DNA of 64,000 nt from assembly GCA_036496585.1 (NCBI GenBank), contig DASXLB010000024.1:1-64000 (forward strand), in the 5' to 3' direction. Both the position numbers and the translations under genes were made by a program. Below, one piece after another: positions 21,326-31,269 of this stretch. The stretch's first letter is position 1. Every line of letters starts with the position of its first letter. The stretch is from Vicinamibacterales bacterium. Lineage in GTDB: Bacteria; Acidobacteriota; Vicinamibacteria; Vicinamibacterales; 2-12-FULL-66-21. The notes beneath the pieces are model-generated. The model was not told where the DNA came from, ran no database searches, and was given only the letters and a program-made list of their open reading frames with translations.

Positions 21326-24181
21326 TTAGAACGTGAACCGCGCGCCGACGCGGAAGATCCGCGGGTCCATGATCTCGAGCACCTGATTGAACCCGGTCGC
21401 GCCCGTCAGCCGCAGGTCGTACTGCTGGCCGAGGACCGTGCCCGAGTTCGTCACGTTGAACCCATCGAGGTCAAGCATCAGCTTGGCGCTCCGACCGAAC
21501 GAGATCGCCTTCTCGAGACGCAGGTCGAGCGAGCTGACCGCGGGCAGCCGGAAGTCGGTGACGTCGCCGACGACAAGCACCTTCTTCAGCCCGAGCGGAT
21601 CTCCGGCGTTCACGTTGCTGCGGAAGTACGGCATGGCGTAGCCCTGCCGCATCACCCAGTTGGCGCCGAAGTTGATCCCCCAGCCCGCCTGATACATGCC
21701 GTTGGCCACGAACTGATACGACGGCAGCACCAGATAGATGTTGCTCTTGCCGCTGCCGCCCGATGCGGTAATCACACGACCGCCGTCGACGTTGGGATGC
21801 GCGAGGGTCGGCGTGGGATCGGTAATCGACGTGTTCGGATCGTCGAAGTACTCGCGATGGTCGTTGGTCGAGAAGCCGAAGCGGCCCATCCAGTGGTTCG
21901 CCAGGCGCTTGGTGGCGCTCAGCTCGAAACCCACATAGCGCTGGTGGTAGCCGTTCCGCTCCTCGTAGACGGTGCCGGCGCCTGGCGGGACCTTGGCCGG
22001 ATTCAGCGCGTAGTACGGCACGCTGAACTGGCCGATTGGATCGACGTTACCGGTCAGCGTGCCGGTCTGTGTGTAGTCGGCGCGGGTCACGCCGATGAGC
22101 GGCGACCAGTCGAAGTGATCGTAATAACGATAGGTGAACGTCGCGCTCACGCCGAAGTTCGGCATCAGCTCGTGGTCGAGGCCCAACAGCACTTCCTGCG
22201 TGCGCGGGGTGGAGTAGCTGCCGATCTTGTTGTTCGTCTCCAGCTTGCTCGGGTTGTTGGGGTCGAACCCATAGTAGCCGACCGGTCCGAGGCCATACTG
22301 GATCTCGTTCGGATCCGCGATGTGATTCCCGTTCAGATCGGTGGCGTAGTAGTAAATGCCGGTGTACTGAATCGTCGAGATCGCTCCCGCCGCGCCATTG
22401 CCCAGCTGCGAGGCGAACATCGAATAGCTCGCGCGCAGGATGGACTTACGGTTCTCATCGAGCGCGTAGGTCATGCCAACCTTGGGCACGACCGAACTCC
22501 AGACGATGGCGTCCTTGACAGCAGTCGCGGTGACCGACGGCAGCAGAGTGGGAAGCACAGTGCTCCCCGGCACGGTGGCGGCTTCGAGCGAGCTGGCCTG
22601 GCGATCCCAGCGCAGGCCGCCGACGACCGTCATGCGATTCATCGTCCAGGTGTCCGAGACGTAGGCATTGGAGTACGAGCCGCTGGCGAAGTTCGCCCAA
22701 TCGCGACGGACATAGGCGAGCATGTCCGGGTAGCCGTTGGCATACGTGAGGATGCCGTTGCCCGGATAGGTGTCGGTCGACTGCACCTCGGCCTTCTTCC
22801 AGCCGAAGCCGTACTTCAGCTCGTGATGCCCCTTGAAGAAGCTGCCGTCGGCGAGCATCGTGTTTTGCGGGCGGTTGGACTTGTAGAGATCGGTGGTGCC
22901 GTGCTGAACGCCGGCATCGTCGGTGTACTGCTGCTTGTCGAGGCCGCCTTCAGGGGCCAGCTGAAATCCGCTCGAAATGTGAGCGCCCTTCACCGACAGG
23001 AATGCATTGCTGCCGAGGACGAAGTTCATTTCGCCCTTATACATGTTGGTCGGGCCCGACTGGTCGTAGGTCGTTTCCGGCGGGTGGGTTGCGCTGGCGC
23101 CTCGACCGAACTTGTCCTTGTCGCCGCGGAAGTAGGTGAAGTTGGCGCGCACGGCCTTCGACAGCTGACCAATCACCTTCAGCCCGTCGTCCTGCAGCTC
23201 GGTGCGATCGTGATAGCCGGTCAGCGTAATCAAATCGATGTGCGTCTTGGCCATCGATCCCCACGCCCACAGCTTGTCCTTGAGGATCGGGCCGCCCAGC
23301 TCGAAGCCGTAGTCCTTGTACTGGTCGATCCGATTGCCCTTGCCGTCGGTGCCGCCGATGCTGGCGGCGAGGTCGGGGGGCATGTTGTTCGACTCGAGGC
23401 TCTCGTTCTCGAAGTAGATGCGGGTCGAACCGTGCGGCGTGTTGCTGCCGCTCTTCATCACCATGTTCATCTGCACGCCTGGCGTGGCGTTGGACACGTC
23501 GGCGCCGCCGGTCGTGACCTGCATTTCCTGGAACATGTCGAAGTCGTAGTAGGTCGTGCTGGATCCGGTCGCCGCCATGTCGGTGAACGCGATGCCGTCG
23601 ATGTTCCAGGTGTTGTCGGCGCCGCTCGCCCCCTTGGCCTGGTAGCCCGGCTGCTGGCCGGACTCGCCGCCGCCGACGTTGACGCGATCGAGCACGATGC
23701 CGGGCACCGTCTGCATGACGACCCACGGATCGCGTGACGACGGAATGTTCTGCAGCTCCTCGATGCTGACGTTCGTCGAGGTCGTCATCTTCTTGACGTC
23801 GACGATCGGTGATTCGCCGGTGACCTGCACCTGCGTCGAGACGCCCGCGATCGAAAGAGAGAATCTCAGGGGCACACTCGCGCCTGTGGCCACCACCAGA
23901 CTCTTGTTCAAGTAGTCGCTGAAGCCGGCGAGTTTCGCGTTGACGGTATAAGTTCCGGGGGCGAGATTGAGAAAGTGCGCTTCACCGAGTGCATCGGTGA
24001 CAGCCGAGTGGGTTTCGGGGCCGCTGATGTCGACGGTGACCCCTGGGAGAATAGCGCCGGTGCTGTCAGTGACGGTGGTATCGATCCGGCCCGACGATAC
24101 TTGCGCGGTCGATGGCGCTGCAGAGACGCCCCAGAAAAGGACGCACAACGCCATCAGTCTTGCGAGTCGAGAACTCATCAT
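21326..24181 (-). CDS. TonB-dependent receptor, Oar-like, with N-terminal carboxypeptidase-regulatory domain
   Basis: A 951-residue outer-membrane beta-barrel. The signal peptide ends PSTAQVSSG. Residues 30-110 are the carboxypeptidase-regulatory-like domain (GRIDTTVTDSTGAILPGVTV). A plug domain follows (VTGESPIVDV, IPSSRDPWVVMQTVPGI, NTWNIDGIAFTDMAATG), then a long barrel ending in the aromatic RVGARFTF. The start has a good Shine-Dalgarno (GGAGG, 4 nt before ATG). Closely related to the receptor at 39799 (same SSRDPWV / SARDPWV and DMAATG motifs). Acidobacteria carry many such receptors; the substrate cannot be read from sequence. Confidence 0.92.
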   Translation of the reverse strand: MMSSRLARLMALCVLFWGVSAAPSTAQVSSGRIDTTVTDSTGAILPGVTVDISGPETHSAVTDALGEAHFLNLAPGTYTVNAKLAGFSDYLNKSLVVATGASVPLRFSLSIAGVSTQVQVTGESPIVDVKKMTTSTNVSIEELQNIPSSRDPWVVMQTVPGIVLDRVNVGGGESGQQPGYQAKGASGADNTWNIDGIAFTDMAATGSSTTYYDFDMFQEMQVTTGGADVSNATPGVQMNMVMKSGSNTPHGSTRIYFENESLESNNMPPDLAASIGGTDGKGNRIDQYKDYGFELGGPILKDKLWAWGSMAKTHIDLITLTGYHDRTELQDDGLKVIGQLSKAVRANFTYFRGDKDKFGRGASATHPPETTYDQSGPTNMYKGEMNFVLGSNAFLSVKGAHISSGFQLAPEGGLDKQQYTDDAGVQHGTTDLYKSNRPQNTMLADGSFFKGHHELKYGFGWKKAEVQSTDTYPGNGILTYANGYPDMLAYVRRDWANFASGSYSNAYVSDTWTMNRMTVVGGLRWDRQASSLEAATVPGSTVLPTLLPSVTATAVKDAIVWSSVVPKVGMTYALDENRKSILRASYSMFASQLGNGAAGAISTIQYTGIYYYATDLNGNHIADPNEIQYGLGPVGYYGFDPNNPSKLETNNKIGSYSTPRTQEVLLGLDHELMPNFGVSATFTYRYYDHFDWSPLIGVTRADYTQTGTLTGNVDPIGQFSVPYYALNPAKVPPGAGTVYEERNGYHQRYVGFELSATKRLANHWMGRFGFSTNDHREYFDDPNTSITDPTPTLAHPNVDGGRVITASGGSGKSNIYLVLPSYQFVANGMYQAGWGINFGANWVMRQGYAMPYFRSNVNAGDPLGLKKVLVVGDVTDFRLPAVSSLDLRLEKAISFGRSAKLMLDLDGFNVTNSGTVLGQQYDLRLTGATGFNQVLEIMDPRIFRVGARFTF

Positions 24182-24293
24182 CCATCCTCCGAGATAGAAG
24201 AAGACCCGAGGTTTCGCAAACGGACGGTGTTCGAAGTCGAACGCCCAACTATGGTCCCCGTCCTGGGGAAAAGCAAGGGCTAACGCGGAAGAG

Positions 24294-24569
24294 TTAGCGG
24301 CCGAATCGGTCGAAGATGTCGACCAGCTCGGCCAGGCGTGCGCTACGATCCGGCTCTCCCTTTTCGACGCCCGCCGGCACGCAGGTTTCGACGTGGTTCC
24401 GGAAGACGGCCAGAGAGATGCGGTTCAGCGCCGCCTCGGCGGCGGAGAGCTGCTGGAGGATTTCGATGCAGAGACGAGGCTCCTGGACCATCCGGCGGAT
24501 GCCGCGCACCTGACCTTCGATACGGTTCAGACGCGTGACGATTGCCTGTTGTTGGGCCTCGTCGAGCAT
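24294..24569 (-). CDS. CsoR/FrmR-type metal-sensing repressor
   Basis: A 91-residue all-helical DNA-binding protein of the DUF156 family. The core RLNRIEGQVRGIRRMV is diagnostic. Cys34, His59 and Cys63 match the Cys-His-Cys copper ligands of CsoR, so Cu(I) sensing is more likely than formaldehyde or nickel sensing. It is divergent from the beta-oxidation operon, with no copper ATPase or chaperone next to it. The minus-strand TATGCT (24581-24586) ends 11 nt before its ATG. Self-repression is usual for the family; no clear operator palindrome was identified. Confidence 0.85.
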   Translation of the reverse strand: MLDEAQQQAIVTRLNRIEGQVRGIRRMVQEPRLCIEILQQLSAAEAALNRISLAVFRNHVETCVPAGVEKGEPDRSARLAELVDIFDRFGR

Positions 24570-24580
24570 GGGCTTACCCT

Positions 24581-24586
24581 AGCATA
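24581..24586 (-). promoter_or_regulatory. -10 element TATGCT for the CsoR-like gene
   Basis: AGCATA on the plus strand reads TATGCT on the minus strand, 11 nt before the ATG at 24569. It abuts the fadN ATG (24587) on the other strand. The same AGCATA stands between the divergent genes at 49405/49428. Confidence 0.4.
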
Positions 24587-26725
24587 ATGAGAGTCCGCAA
24601 CGCGGCCGTGCTGGGCGCCGGCGTCATGGGTGCGCAGATTGCCGCGCATCTCGCCAACGCCGGCCTCGGGGTCCGCCTGCTCGACGTCTCCCCCGAGGCC
24701 GCGCGGGAGGGGCTGGCGCGCGCCCGCCGCCTCAAACCGGATCCCCTCTTCGCGACCAGCACCGCGGCGCTCATCGAGACCGCCGGGTTCGACGACGGCC
24801 TGCCGGCGATCGAGGGGGCCGACTGGATCATCGAGGCAATCGTCGAGCAGCTCGAACCGAAGCGCGCGCTGCTGGCGCGGGTCGACGCGGTCCGGCGCGC
24901 CGGCGCGATCGTCAGCTCCAACACGTCGGGGATCCCGATCGCCTCGATCGCCGAGGGGCGGAGCGACGATTTCCGTCGGCACTGGCTGGGCAGCCACTTC
25001 TTCAATCCGCCGCGCTACCTGCACCTGGTAGAGCTGATCCCGACGCCGGACACCGACCCTGCGCTCGTGCGCGATCTCGCCGCGTTCTGCGACCTCCGTC
25101 TGGGCAAAGGGGTGGTCGTCGCCAAGGACGTCCCGGGCTTCATCGCCAACCGCATCGGCATGTTCGGCCTGATGCGGGTGCTCGAGGCGATCGCGTCGGG
25201 CGGCTACACCATCGAGGAAGCGGACGCGATGACCGGCCAGGCGATCGGCCGGCCGAAGAGCGCGACCTTCCGCACGCTCGACATCGCCGGGCTCGACGTG
25301 ATGGCGCACGTCGCGCGGACGCTCGGCATGTCACTGCCGCCGTTCGTCGAGGCGATGCTCGAGAAAGGGCTGCTCGGCGCGAAGGCGGGCGCCGGCTTCT
25401 ACCGCAAGTCGGGCGACGACATCCTGACGCTCGACCTGCGGACGCTCGACTATCGCGCCGCGCAGGCCGTGCAGCTGCCGTCGCTCGACGCCGCGAAGGG
25501 GATTGACGACGTGGGCGAACGCGTCCGCACCCTCTACCGGGGCGCGGATCGAGCCGGCGCGTTCCTGCGCGCGACGCTCGGCCCGACGCTCGAGTTCGTC
25601 GAGCAGATCGCCGGCGAAATCGCCCATTCGCGCGACGACGTCGACAAGGCAATGAAGTGGGGATTCGGGTGGGAACTCGGCCCGTTCGAGACGCTCGCTG
25701 CGCTGGCCGGCGACACCACACTCCCGACGTCCGGCTCGCACGCAGCTCATGCCGCGGCGTCAGCCGTCATTCGCCGCAACGCGGCGGCGTCCGTCATCGA
25801 TCTCGGCGATGGAGTCGCGCAGATCGAGTTCCATTCGAAGATGAACGTCATCGGCGGCGACGCGATCGAGATGATCCGCGCCGGCCTGCAAGAGGCGTCG
25901 AGGAATTTCGAGGCAATCGTCGTGGGGAACGGCGGCGCCCACTTCTCGGCCGGCGCCAACCTGATGCTCCTGCTGCTCGAGGCGCAGGCCGGCAACTGGG
26001 ATGACGTCGACGGCATGGTTCGCGCGTTTCAGGGGGCGACCATGGCGCTGAAGCATGCGGACGTGCCGGTGGTGGTCGCGCCGGCGGGACTGACGCTCGG
26101 CGGCGGCTGCGAAATCGCGCTGCATGCGACCGGCATCCAGGCGGCGGCGGAGAGCTACGTCGGGCTGGTGGAGACCGGCGTCGGGCTGATTCCGGCCGGC
26201 GGCGGCACCAAGGAGATGCTGGCGCGCGCGATGGAGCACGTCCGGGGCCCCGCCGACGTTCTGCCGCACGTGCAGCGGGTGTTCGAAACAATCGGTCTGG
26301 CGACCGTCTCGACCAGCGCCGCCCATGCCCGCGAGCTCGGCTTCCTGCAGCATGGTGACGCGATCACCATGAACCGCGACCGCCTGCTAGAGGACGCCAG
26401 CGCCCGGGCGCGGCTGCTCGCCCGTGGTTTCGCGCCGGCCCGCCCGCGACCGGCGATCCGCGTCGGCGGCGCAGGAGTATTCGCGGCGCTCGAGCTCGGC
26501 GTCCACCTCGCGTGGCGCGCCGCCCGCATCAGCGATCACGATGCGCTCGTCGGCCGCAAGCTGGCGTGGGTGCTGGCCGGCGGCGACCTCGGTCATCCCG
26601 CGACCCTGACCGAACAGCAACTCCTCGACCTCGAGCGCGAGGCGTTTCTCAGCCTGTGCGGCGAGCGCAAGACCCTCGATCGCATCGCACATACGCTCAA
26701 GACCGGCAAACCGCTGCGGAATTAG
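24587..26725 (+). CDS. fadN: 3-hydroxyacyl-CoA dehydrogenase / enoyl-CoA hydratase (FadN type)
   Basis: Bifunctional beta-oxidation enzyme, 712 residues, with the dehydrogenase first and the hydratase second, the order of Bacillus FadN and the reverse of E. coli FadB. The Rossmann motif VLGAGVMGAQIAAHLANAG starts at residue 6. HFFNPPRYLHLVE and VVAKDVPGFIANRIG are the HADH signatures. The hydratase half has GGGCEIALHATG and VGLVETGVGLIPAGGGTKEM, which hold the two catalytic Glu. ATG 24587 is chosen because the Rossmann strand begins five residues later. First gene of a five-gene operon. Confidence 0.9.
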   Translation: MRVRNAAVLGAGVMGAQIAAHLANAGLGVRLLDVSPEAAREGLARARRLKPDPLFATSTAALIETAGFDDGLPAIEGADWIIEAIVEQLEPKRALLARVDAVRRAGAIVSSNTSGIPIASIAEGRSDDFRRHWLGSHFFNPPRYLHLVELIPTPDTDPALVRDLAAFCDLRLGKGVVVAKDVPGFIANRIGMFGLMRVLEAIASGGYTIEEADAMTGQAIGRPKSATFRTLDIAGLDVMAHVARTLGMSLPPFVEAMLEKGLLGAKAGAGFYRKSGDDILTLDLRTLDYRAAQAVQLPSLDAAKGIDDVGERVRTLYRGADRAGAFLRATLGPTLEFVEQIAGEIAHSRDDVDKAMKWGFGWELGPFETLAALAGDTTLPTSGSHAAHAAASAVIRRNAAASVIDLGDGVAQIEFHSKMNVIGGDAIEMIRAGLQEASRNFEAIVVGNGGAHFSAGANLMLLLLEAQAGNWDDVDGMVRAFQGATMALKHADVPVVVAPAGLTLGGGCEIALHATGIQAAAESYVGLVETGVGLIPAGGGTKEMLARAMEHVRGPADVLPHVQRVFETIGLATVSTSAAHARELGFLQHGDAITMNRDRLLEDASARARLLARGFAPARPRPAIRVGGAGVFAALELGVHLAWRAARISDHDALVGRKLAWVLAGGDLGHPATLTEQQLLDLEREAFLSLCGERKTLDRIAHTLKTGKPLRN

Positions 26726-26761
26726 ATCGCTGGCGCCGGTCAGGCGCCGCAATCGAGGTAC

Positions 26762-27541
26762 ATGTTCGACAAGGGATCCGGGCCGGTGGTCGTCGTCGTC
26801 CAGCCGCTGCAGGGAAGATGGCAGTGGATGCGCCCGTTTCTCGAGGCGCTGGCCGAGCGGTGCCGCGTCGTCACCTACACGCTCGCCGGCGATTTCGGCG
26901 CCGATCGGGCGATCGATCCGGCGCAGGGATTCGATCTGTTCGTGCGGCAGCTCGAGGAGACGATGGCGGCGGCGGGCGTCGAGCGGGCGGCGCTCTGCGG
27001 CATCTCGTTTGGCGGCACCGTCGCGGTTCGTTATGCGGCGCGCCATCCCGAGCGCGTCACCCGCCTCGTCGTGGCCTCGTCACCGGGTCCGGGCTGGCGG
27101 GCGAACGCCGAACAGGCCCGATACGTGCGCCGTCCGTTGTCGACCCTGCCGCTCTTTCTCGCTGCGGCCTCCGAGCGGTTGTGGGCGGAACTGCGCGCGG
27201 CGTTTCCGCGCGCGCCAGACCGCGCCTGGTTCGTTGCGCGCGCCGCGCTGACGGCGCTGCGCTTTCCTGCGTGGCCGCCCGCGATGGCGGCGCGCGTGAG
27301 GCTGATGCAGTCGGTCGACCTCGCCGCCGACTGTGCGCGGATCACCGCCCCTACGCTGATCGTCACGGGCGATCCCGCGCTCGACCTCGTCGTGCCGGTC
27401 GCGTCGACGCGGCAGTATCTGGCCCACATTCGCGGCAGCCGGTACGAGATGATGGAGACGGCGGGACACTCCGGCTCGTTGACGCAGCCGGCACAGTTGG
27501 CCCGCATCGTAGGAACATTCGTCCATGCCGCCAGTTCATGA
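26762..27541 (+). CDS. Alpha/beta hydrolase
   Basis: A 259-residue cytoplasmic alpha/beta hydrolase. The nucleophile elbow is GISFGG near residue 80 and a likely catalytic His lies in ETAGHSGSLTQP near the end. The acid is probably in TLIVTGDPALD. It lies 36 bp after fadN and overlaps the next hydrolase gene by 17 bp, so it is part of the beta-oxidation operon. A thioesterase or lipase role would fit the context, but nothing in the sequence fixes the substrate. Confidence 0.8.
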   Translation: MFDKGSGPVVVVVQPLQGRWQWMRPFLEALAERCRVVTYTLAGDFGADRAIDPAQGFDLFVRQLEETMAAAGVERAALCGISFGGTVAVRYAARHPERVTRLVVASSPGPGWRANAEQARYVRRPLSTLPLFLAAASERLWAELRAAFPRAPDRAWFVARAALTALRFPAWPPAMAARVRLMQSVDLAADCARITAPTLIVTGDPALDLVVPVASTRQYLAHIRGSRYEMMETAGHSGSLTQPAQLARIVGTFVHAASS

Positions 27542-28171
27542 TCTGACCGGGCCAGCCGGGCGCCTCGAGGCCCTGCTGGAGGAACCCTCGGGACCGCCGC
27601 GCGCCGCCGTGGTCTTCGCGCACCCACTGCCGACGCACGGTGGGACGATGCACACCAAGGCCGTGTATCAAGGCGCCAAGGGGCTGCTGCGCGCCGGGTG
27701 CGCCGTGCTGCGCTTCAACTTCCGCGGTGTCGGCCGCAGCGAAGGACAGTTCGACGAGGGTTCCGGCGAGAAAGGGGACTTCACCGCCGCGCTCGACTAT
27801 CTGGCCAAGACGTACCCGGACCTGCCGCTATGGGCCGCCGGCTTCTCGTTCGGTTCCTGGATCGCGCTCGAAACCGGCGCCGTCGACGACCGCGTCAGGC
27901 TGCTCATCGGCATCGCCCCGCCGGTGACGAAAGACGGCTACGATTTCTCGAACACGCTGAAGAGCACCAAGCCGAAGTTCTTCGTGCAGGGGGAGGCCGA
28001 CGACATCTGCCCGATCCAGGACATGTGGAAGTTCTACGGGCAGCTGCTCGAACCGAAAGAGATCGCCGTCATCGACGGCGCCGATCATCTCTTCGACGGC
28101 CACGCGACGGAAGTCGGCGAAGCACTGGAAGACCTGCTCGGCGATTTCGACGAGCGGACAAGCGGCCACGG

Positions 28172-28175
<4 letters not shown>
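27525..28175 (+). CDS. Alpha/beta hydrolase (dienelactone-hydrolase-like serine hydrolase)
   Basis: A 216-residue protein with the pattern of the small COG2945-type hydrolases: AVVFAHPLPTHGGTMHTK, LRFNFRGVGRSEG, nucleophile elbow GFSFGSW near residue 108, and catalytic His in IDGADHLFDGH. No signal sequence. The ATG lies within the end of the previous hydrolase gene in another frame, and its TGA overlaps the fadA GTG. It is therefore firmly inside the fad operon. Substrate unknown; short-chain ester or thioester hydrolysis is a guess from context. Confidence 0.82.
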
Positions 28176-29335
<1,160 letters not shown>

Positions 29336-29337
29336 GG

Positions 29338-31095
29338 ATGGACCGGACCATGACAGCGACTTCCACCACACGCAGGGGCGGCAGCTGGCTGATCGAGGAC
29401 GCGGCGGCCGGCACCGTGCTCACGCGCGAACGGCTGAACGACGAGCAGCGCCTCATCGGCCAGACGGCGGACGCGTTCGTCGACAACGAGGTCCTGCCGA
29501 AGATCGATCGGCTCGAGTCGAAGGACTGGACGCTGGCGCGCGAGCTGGTGCGGGGAGCCGCAGATCTCGGTCTGCTGGCCACCGACGTCCCCGACGCCTA
29601 TGGCGGTCTCGAGCTCGACAAGGCCTCGTCCGTCGTCGTCGGCGAAGCGGTCGGCCGCTGTGCGTCGTTCGCCACGACATTCGGCGCGCAAACGGGGCTG
29701 ACGATCACGCCGATCCTTTGTTTCGGCACCGAGGACCAGAAGCGGCGCTACCTTCCGAAGCTCGTGACCGGCGAGATCATCGGCGCATATGCGTTGAGCG
29801 AGTCGGGCTCCGGCTCCGACGCGCTCGGCGCCCGCGCCCGGGCCACGAAACAGCCCGACGGCAGCTACCTGCTCTCGGGCGAGAAGATGTGGATCACGAA
29901 CGGCGGCTTCGCCGATCTGTTCATCGTCTTCGCCAAGGTGGACGGCGAGCACTTTACCGGCTTCATCGTCGAGCGCGCCTTTCCAGGCGTGACCGGCGGC
30001 AGGGAGGAGCACAAGCTCGGCCTGCTCGGCTCGTCGACGACGTCGCTGCTCCTGGAGGACGCGCGGGTGCCGGCGGAGAACCTGCTCGGCGAGGTCGGCA
30101 AAGGCCACAAAATCGCGTTCAACACGCTTAACTACGGACGGCTGAAGCTCGGCGCGATGTGCAGCGGCGGCGCGCGGCTCGCCATCGAGGAGGCGGCGCG
30201 TTACGCGGCCACGCGTAAACAGTTCGGCAAGCCGATCGCCTCATTCGGCGCGATCAGGCAGAAACTCGGCGACATGACGGCGCGGCAGTACGCGGTCGAA
30301 GCGATGCTCTACCGCACGGCCGGCATGATCGACGCCGCGCTCGCGGCGGACCATTCGCCCCCCCAGGTGCTCGCGGTGCTGGAGGAGTTCGCCGTCGAGG
30401 CCTCCATCCTCAAGGTCGCGGCGAGTGAGGCGATCGACTTCATCCTCGACGAGAACGTGCAAGTCCACGGCGGCAACGGCTTCGTTCGGGACTACCCGGC
30501 CGAGCGCCACTACCGCGACGCGCGGGTCAACCGCATCTTCGAGGGGACCAACGAGATCAACCGGCTCCTCATCCCCGGCATGCTCGCGCGCCGCGCCGCG
30601 AAAGGAGAGCTGCCGCTCATCCCGGCGGCCAAACGCCTGATGGACGAGGTGATGGCACCGCCGGCGCTCGACACCCCTTCGGGCGATCCGCTCGACGCCG
30701 AGCGCCGCAGCGTCACCGGCATGAAGAAGGTCGCGCTGATGGTGCTCGGCACGGCAATGGACACGTACCGCGAGAAGCTCGCCGACGAGCAGGAAGTGCT
30801 GCTCGCCGCCGCCGACATTCTGATCGATACCTACGCGTCGGAGAGTGCCGTCCTCAGGGCGGTGCAGGGGGACGGCCCGCTGCACGAGGCGGCCGCACGC
30901 ATCTACGTAGCCGACGCGGCGTCGCGCGTTGAAGCGGCGGCGAAGACCGCGCTGGCGGCGATGGCGGACGGGGACGCCTTGCGGATCCGGCTGGCGGCGC
31001 TGCGGCGCCTGCTGAAACCGGCGCCGATCAATACTATCGTCCTGCGGCGCCTGCTGGCGGACGCGACGGTGGAACGGCGCAGCTATCTGTTCTGA
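29338..31095 (+). CDS. fadE: Acyl-CoA dehydrogenase
   Basis: FAD enzyme for the first step of beta-oxidation, 585 residues, the long form with a C-terminal extension seen in Bacillus FadE/YusJ. The flavin and substrate motifs are YALSESGSGSDA and KMWITNGGFADLF. The central helix region has RKQFGKPIASFGAIR and the C-terminal signature QVHGGNGFVRDYPAERHYRDAR. The likely catalytic Glu is in RIFEGTNEINR. The ATG at 29338 lies 2 bp after the fadA stop. An inverted palindrome pair follows the stop and probably ends the operon. Confidence 0.92.
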   Translation: MDRTMTATSTTRRGGSWLIEDAAAGTVLTRERLNDEQRLIGQTADAFVDNEVLPKIDRLESKDWTLARELVRGAADLGLLATDVPDAYGGLELDKASSVVVGEAVGRCASFATTFGAQTGLTITPILCFGTEDQKRRYLPKLVTGEIIGAYALSESGSGSDALGARARATKQPDGSYLLSGEKMWITNGGFADLFIVFAKVDGEHFTGFIVERAFPGVTGGREEHKLGLLGSSTTSLLLEDARVPAENLLGEVGKGHKIAFNTLNYGRLKLGAMCSGGARLAIEEAARYAATRKQFGKPIASFGAIRQKLGDMTARQYAVEAMLYRTAGMIDAALAADHSPPQVLAVLEEFAVEASILKVAASEAIDFILDENVQVHGGNGFVRDYPAERHYRDARVNRIFEGTNEINRLLIPGMLARRAAKGELPLIPAAKRLMDEVMAPPALDTPSGDPLDAERRSVTGMKKVALMVLGTAMDTYREKLADEQEVLLAAADILIDTYASESAVLRAVQGDGPLHEAAARIYVADAASRVEAAAKTALAAMADGDALRIRLAALRRLLKPAPINTIVLRRLLADATVERRSYLF

Positions 31096-31192
31096 GCAGC
31101 CCTAAAGGGCTGCGCTACGTATGCACGTGGGGCACATGGTCAACGGGGGGCACGAGGGGATGCGGCCACGTAGCGCAGCCCTTCAGGGCTGC
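31096..31192. repeat. Inverted pair of palindromic repeats (GCAGCCCTtcAGGGCTGC type)
   Basis: GCAGCCCTAAAGGGCTGC at 31096-31113, followed by GCTACGT, is answered by ACGTAGC plus GCAGCCCTTCAGGGCTGC ending at 31192. Each is a hairpin, and the two form a 25-bp inverted repeat around 47 bp. Related palindromes occur at 37662-37869 and 44442-44613. It follows the fadE stop directly and may act as a terminator. Confidence 0.8.
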
Positions 31193-31248
31193 ACACGCTC
31201 CGCGCCCAGCTCAACCGCGCGTCATACAATTGCCATCTAATCCAAAAG

Positions 31249-31254
31249 TATAAT
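31249..31254 (+). promoter_or_regulatory. -10 element TATAAT for the RND efflux operon
   Basis: A perfect TATAAT ends 15 nt before the ATG at 31270. A TTGCCA at 31230-31235 is only 13 bp upstream, too close for a standard -35, so the -35 is unclear. Confidence 0.5.
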
Positions 31255-31269
31255 GACCCGTTCTGAGCC

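Noticed and set aside
21797..23737. 646-codon open frame on the plus strand
   Set aside because: Antisense to the minus-strand TonB receptor; composition of a GC shadow.
24196..24293. Terminator or operator between the TonB receptor and CsoR-like genes
   Set aside because: Only a weak CTAAC/GTTAG hairpin without a T run; too little to call.
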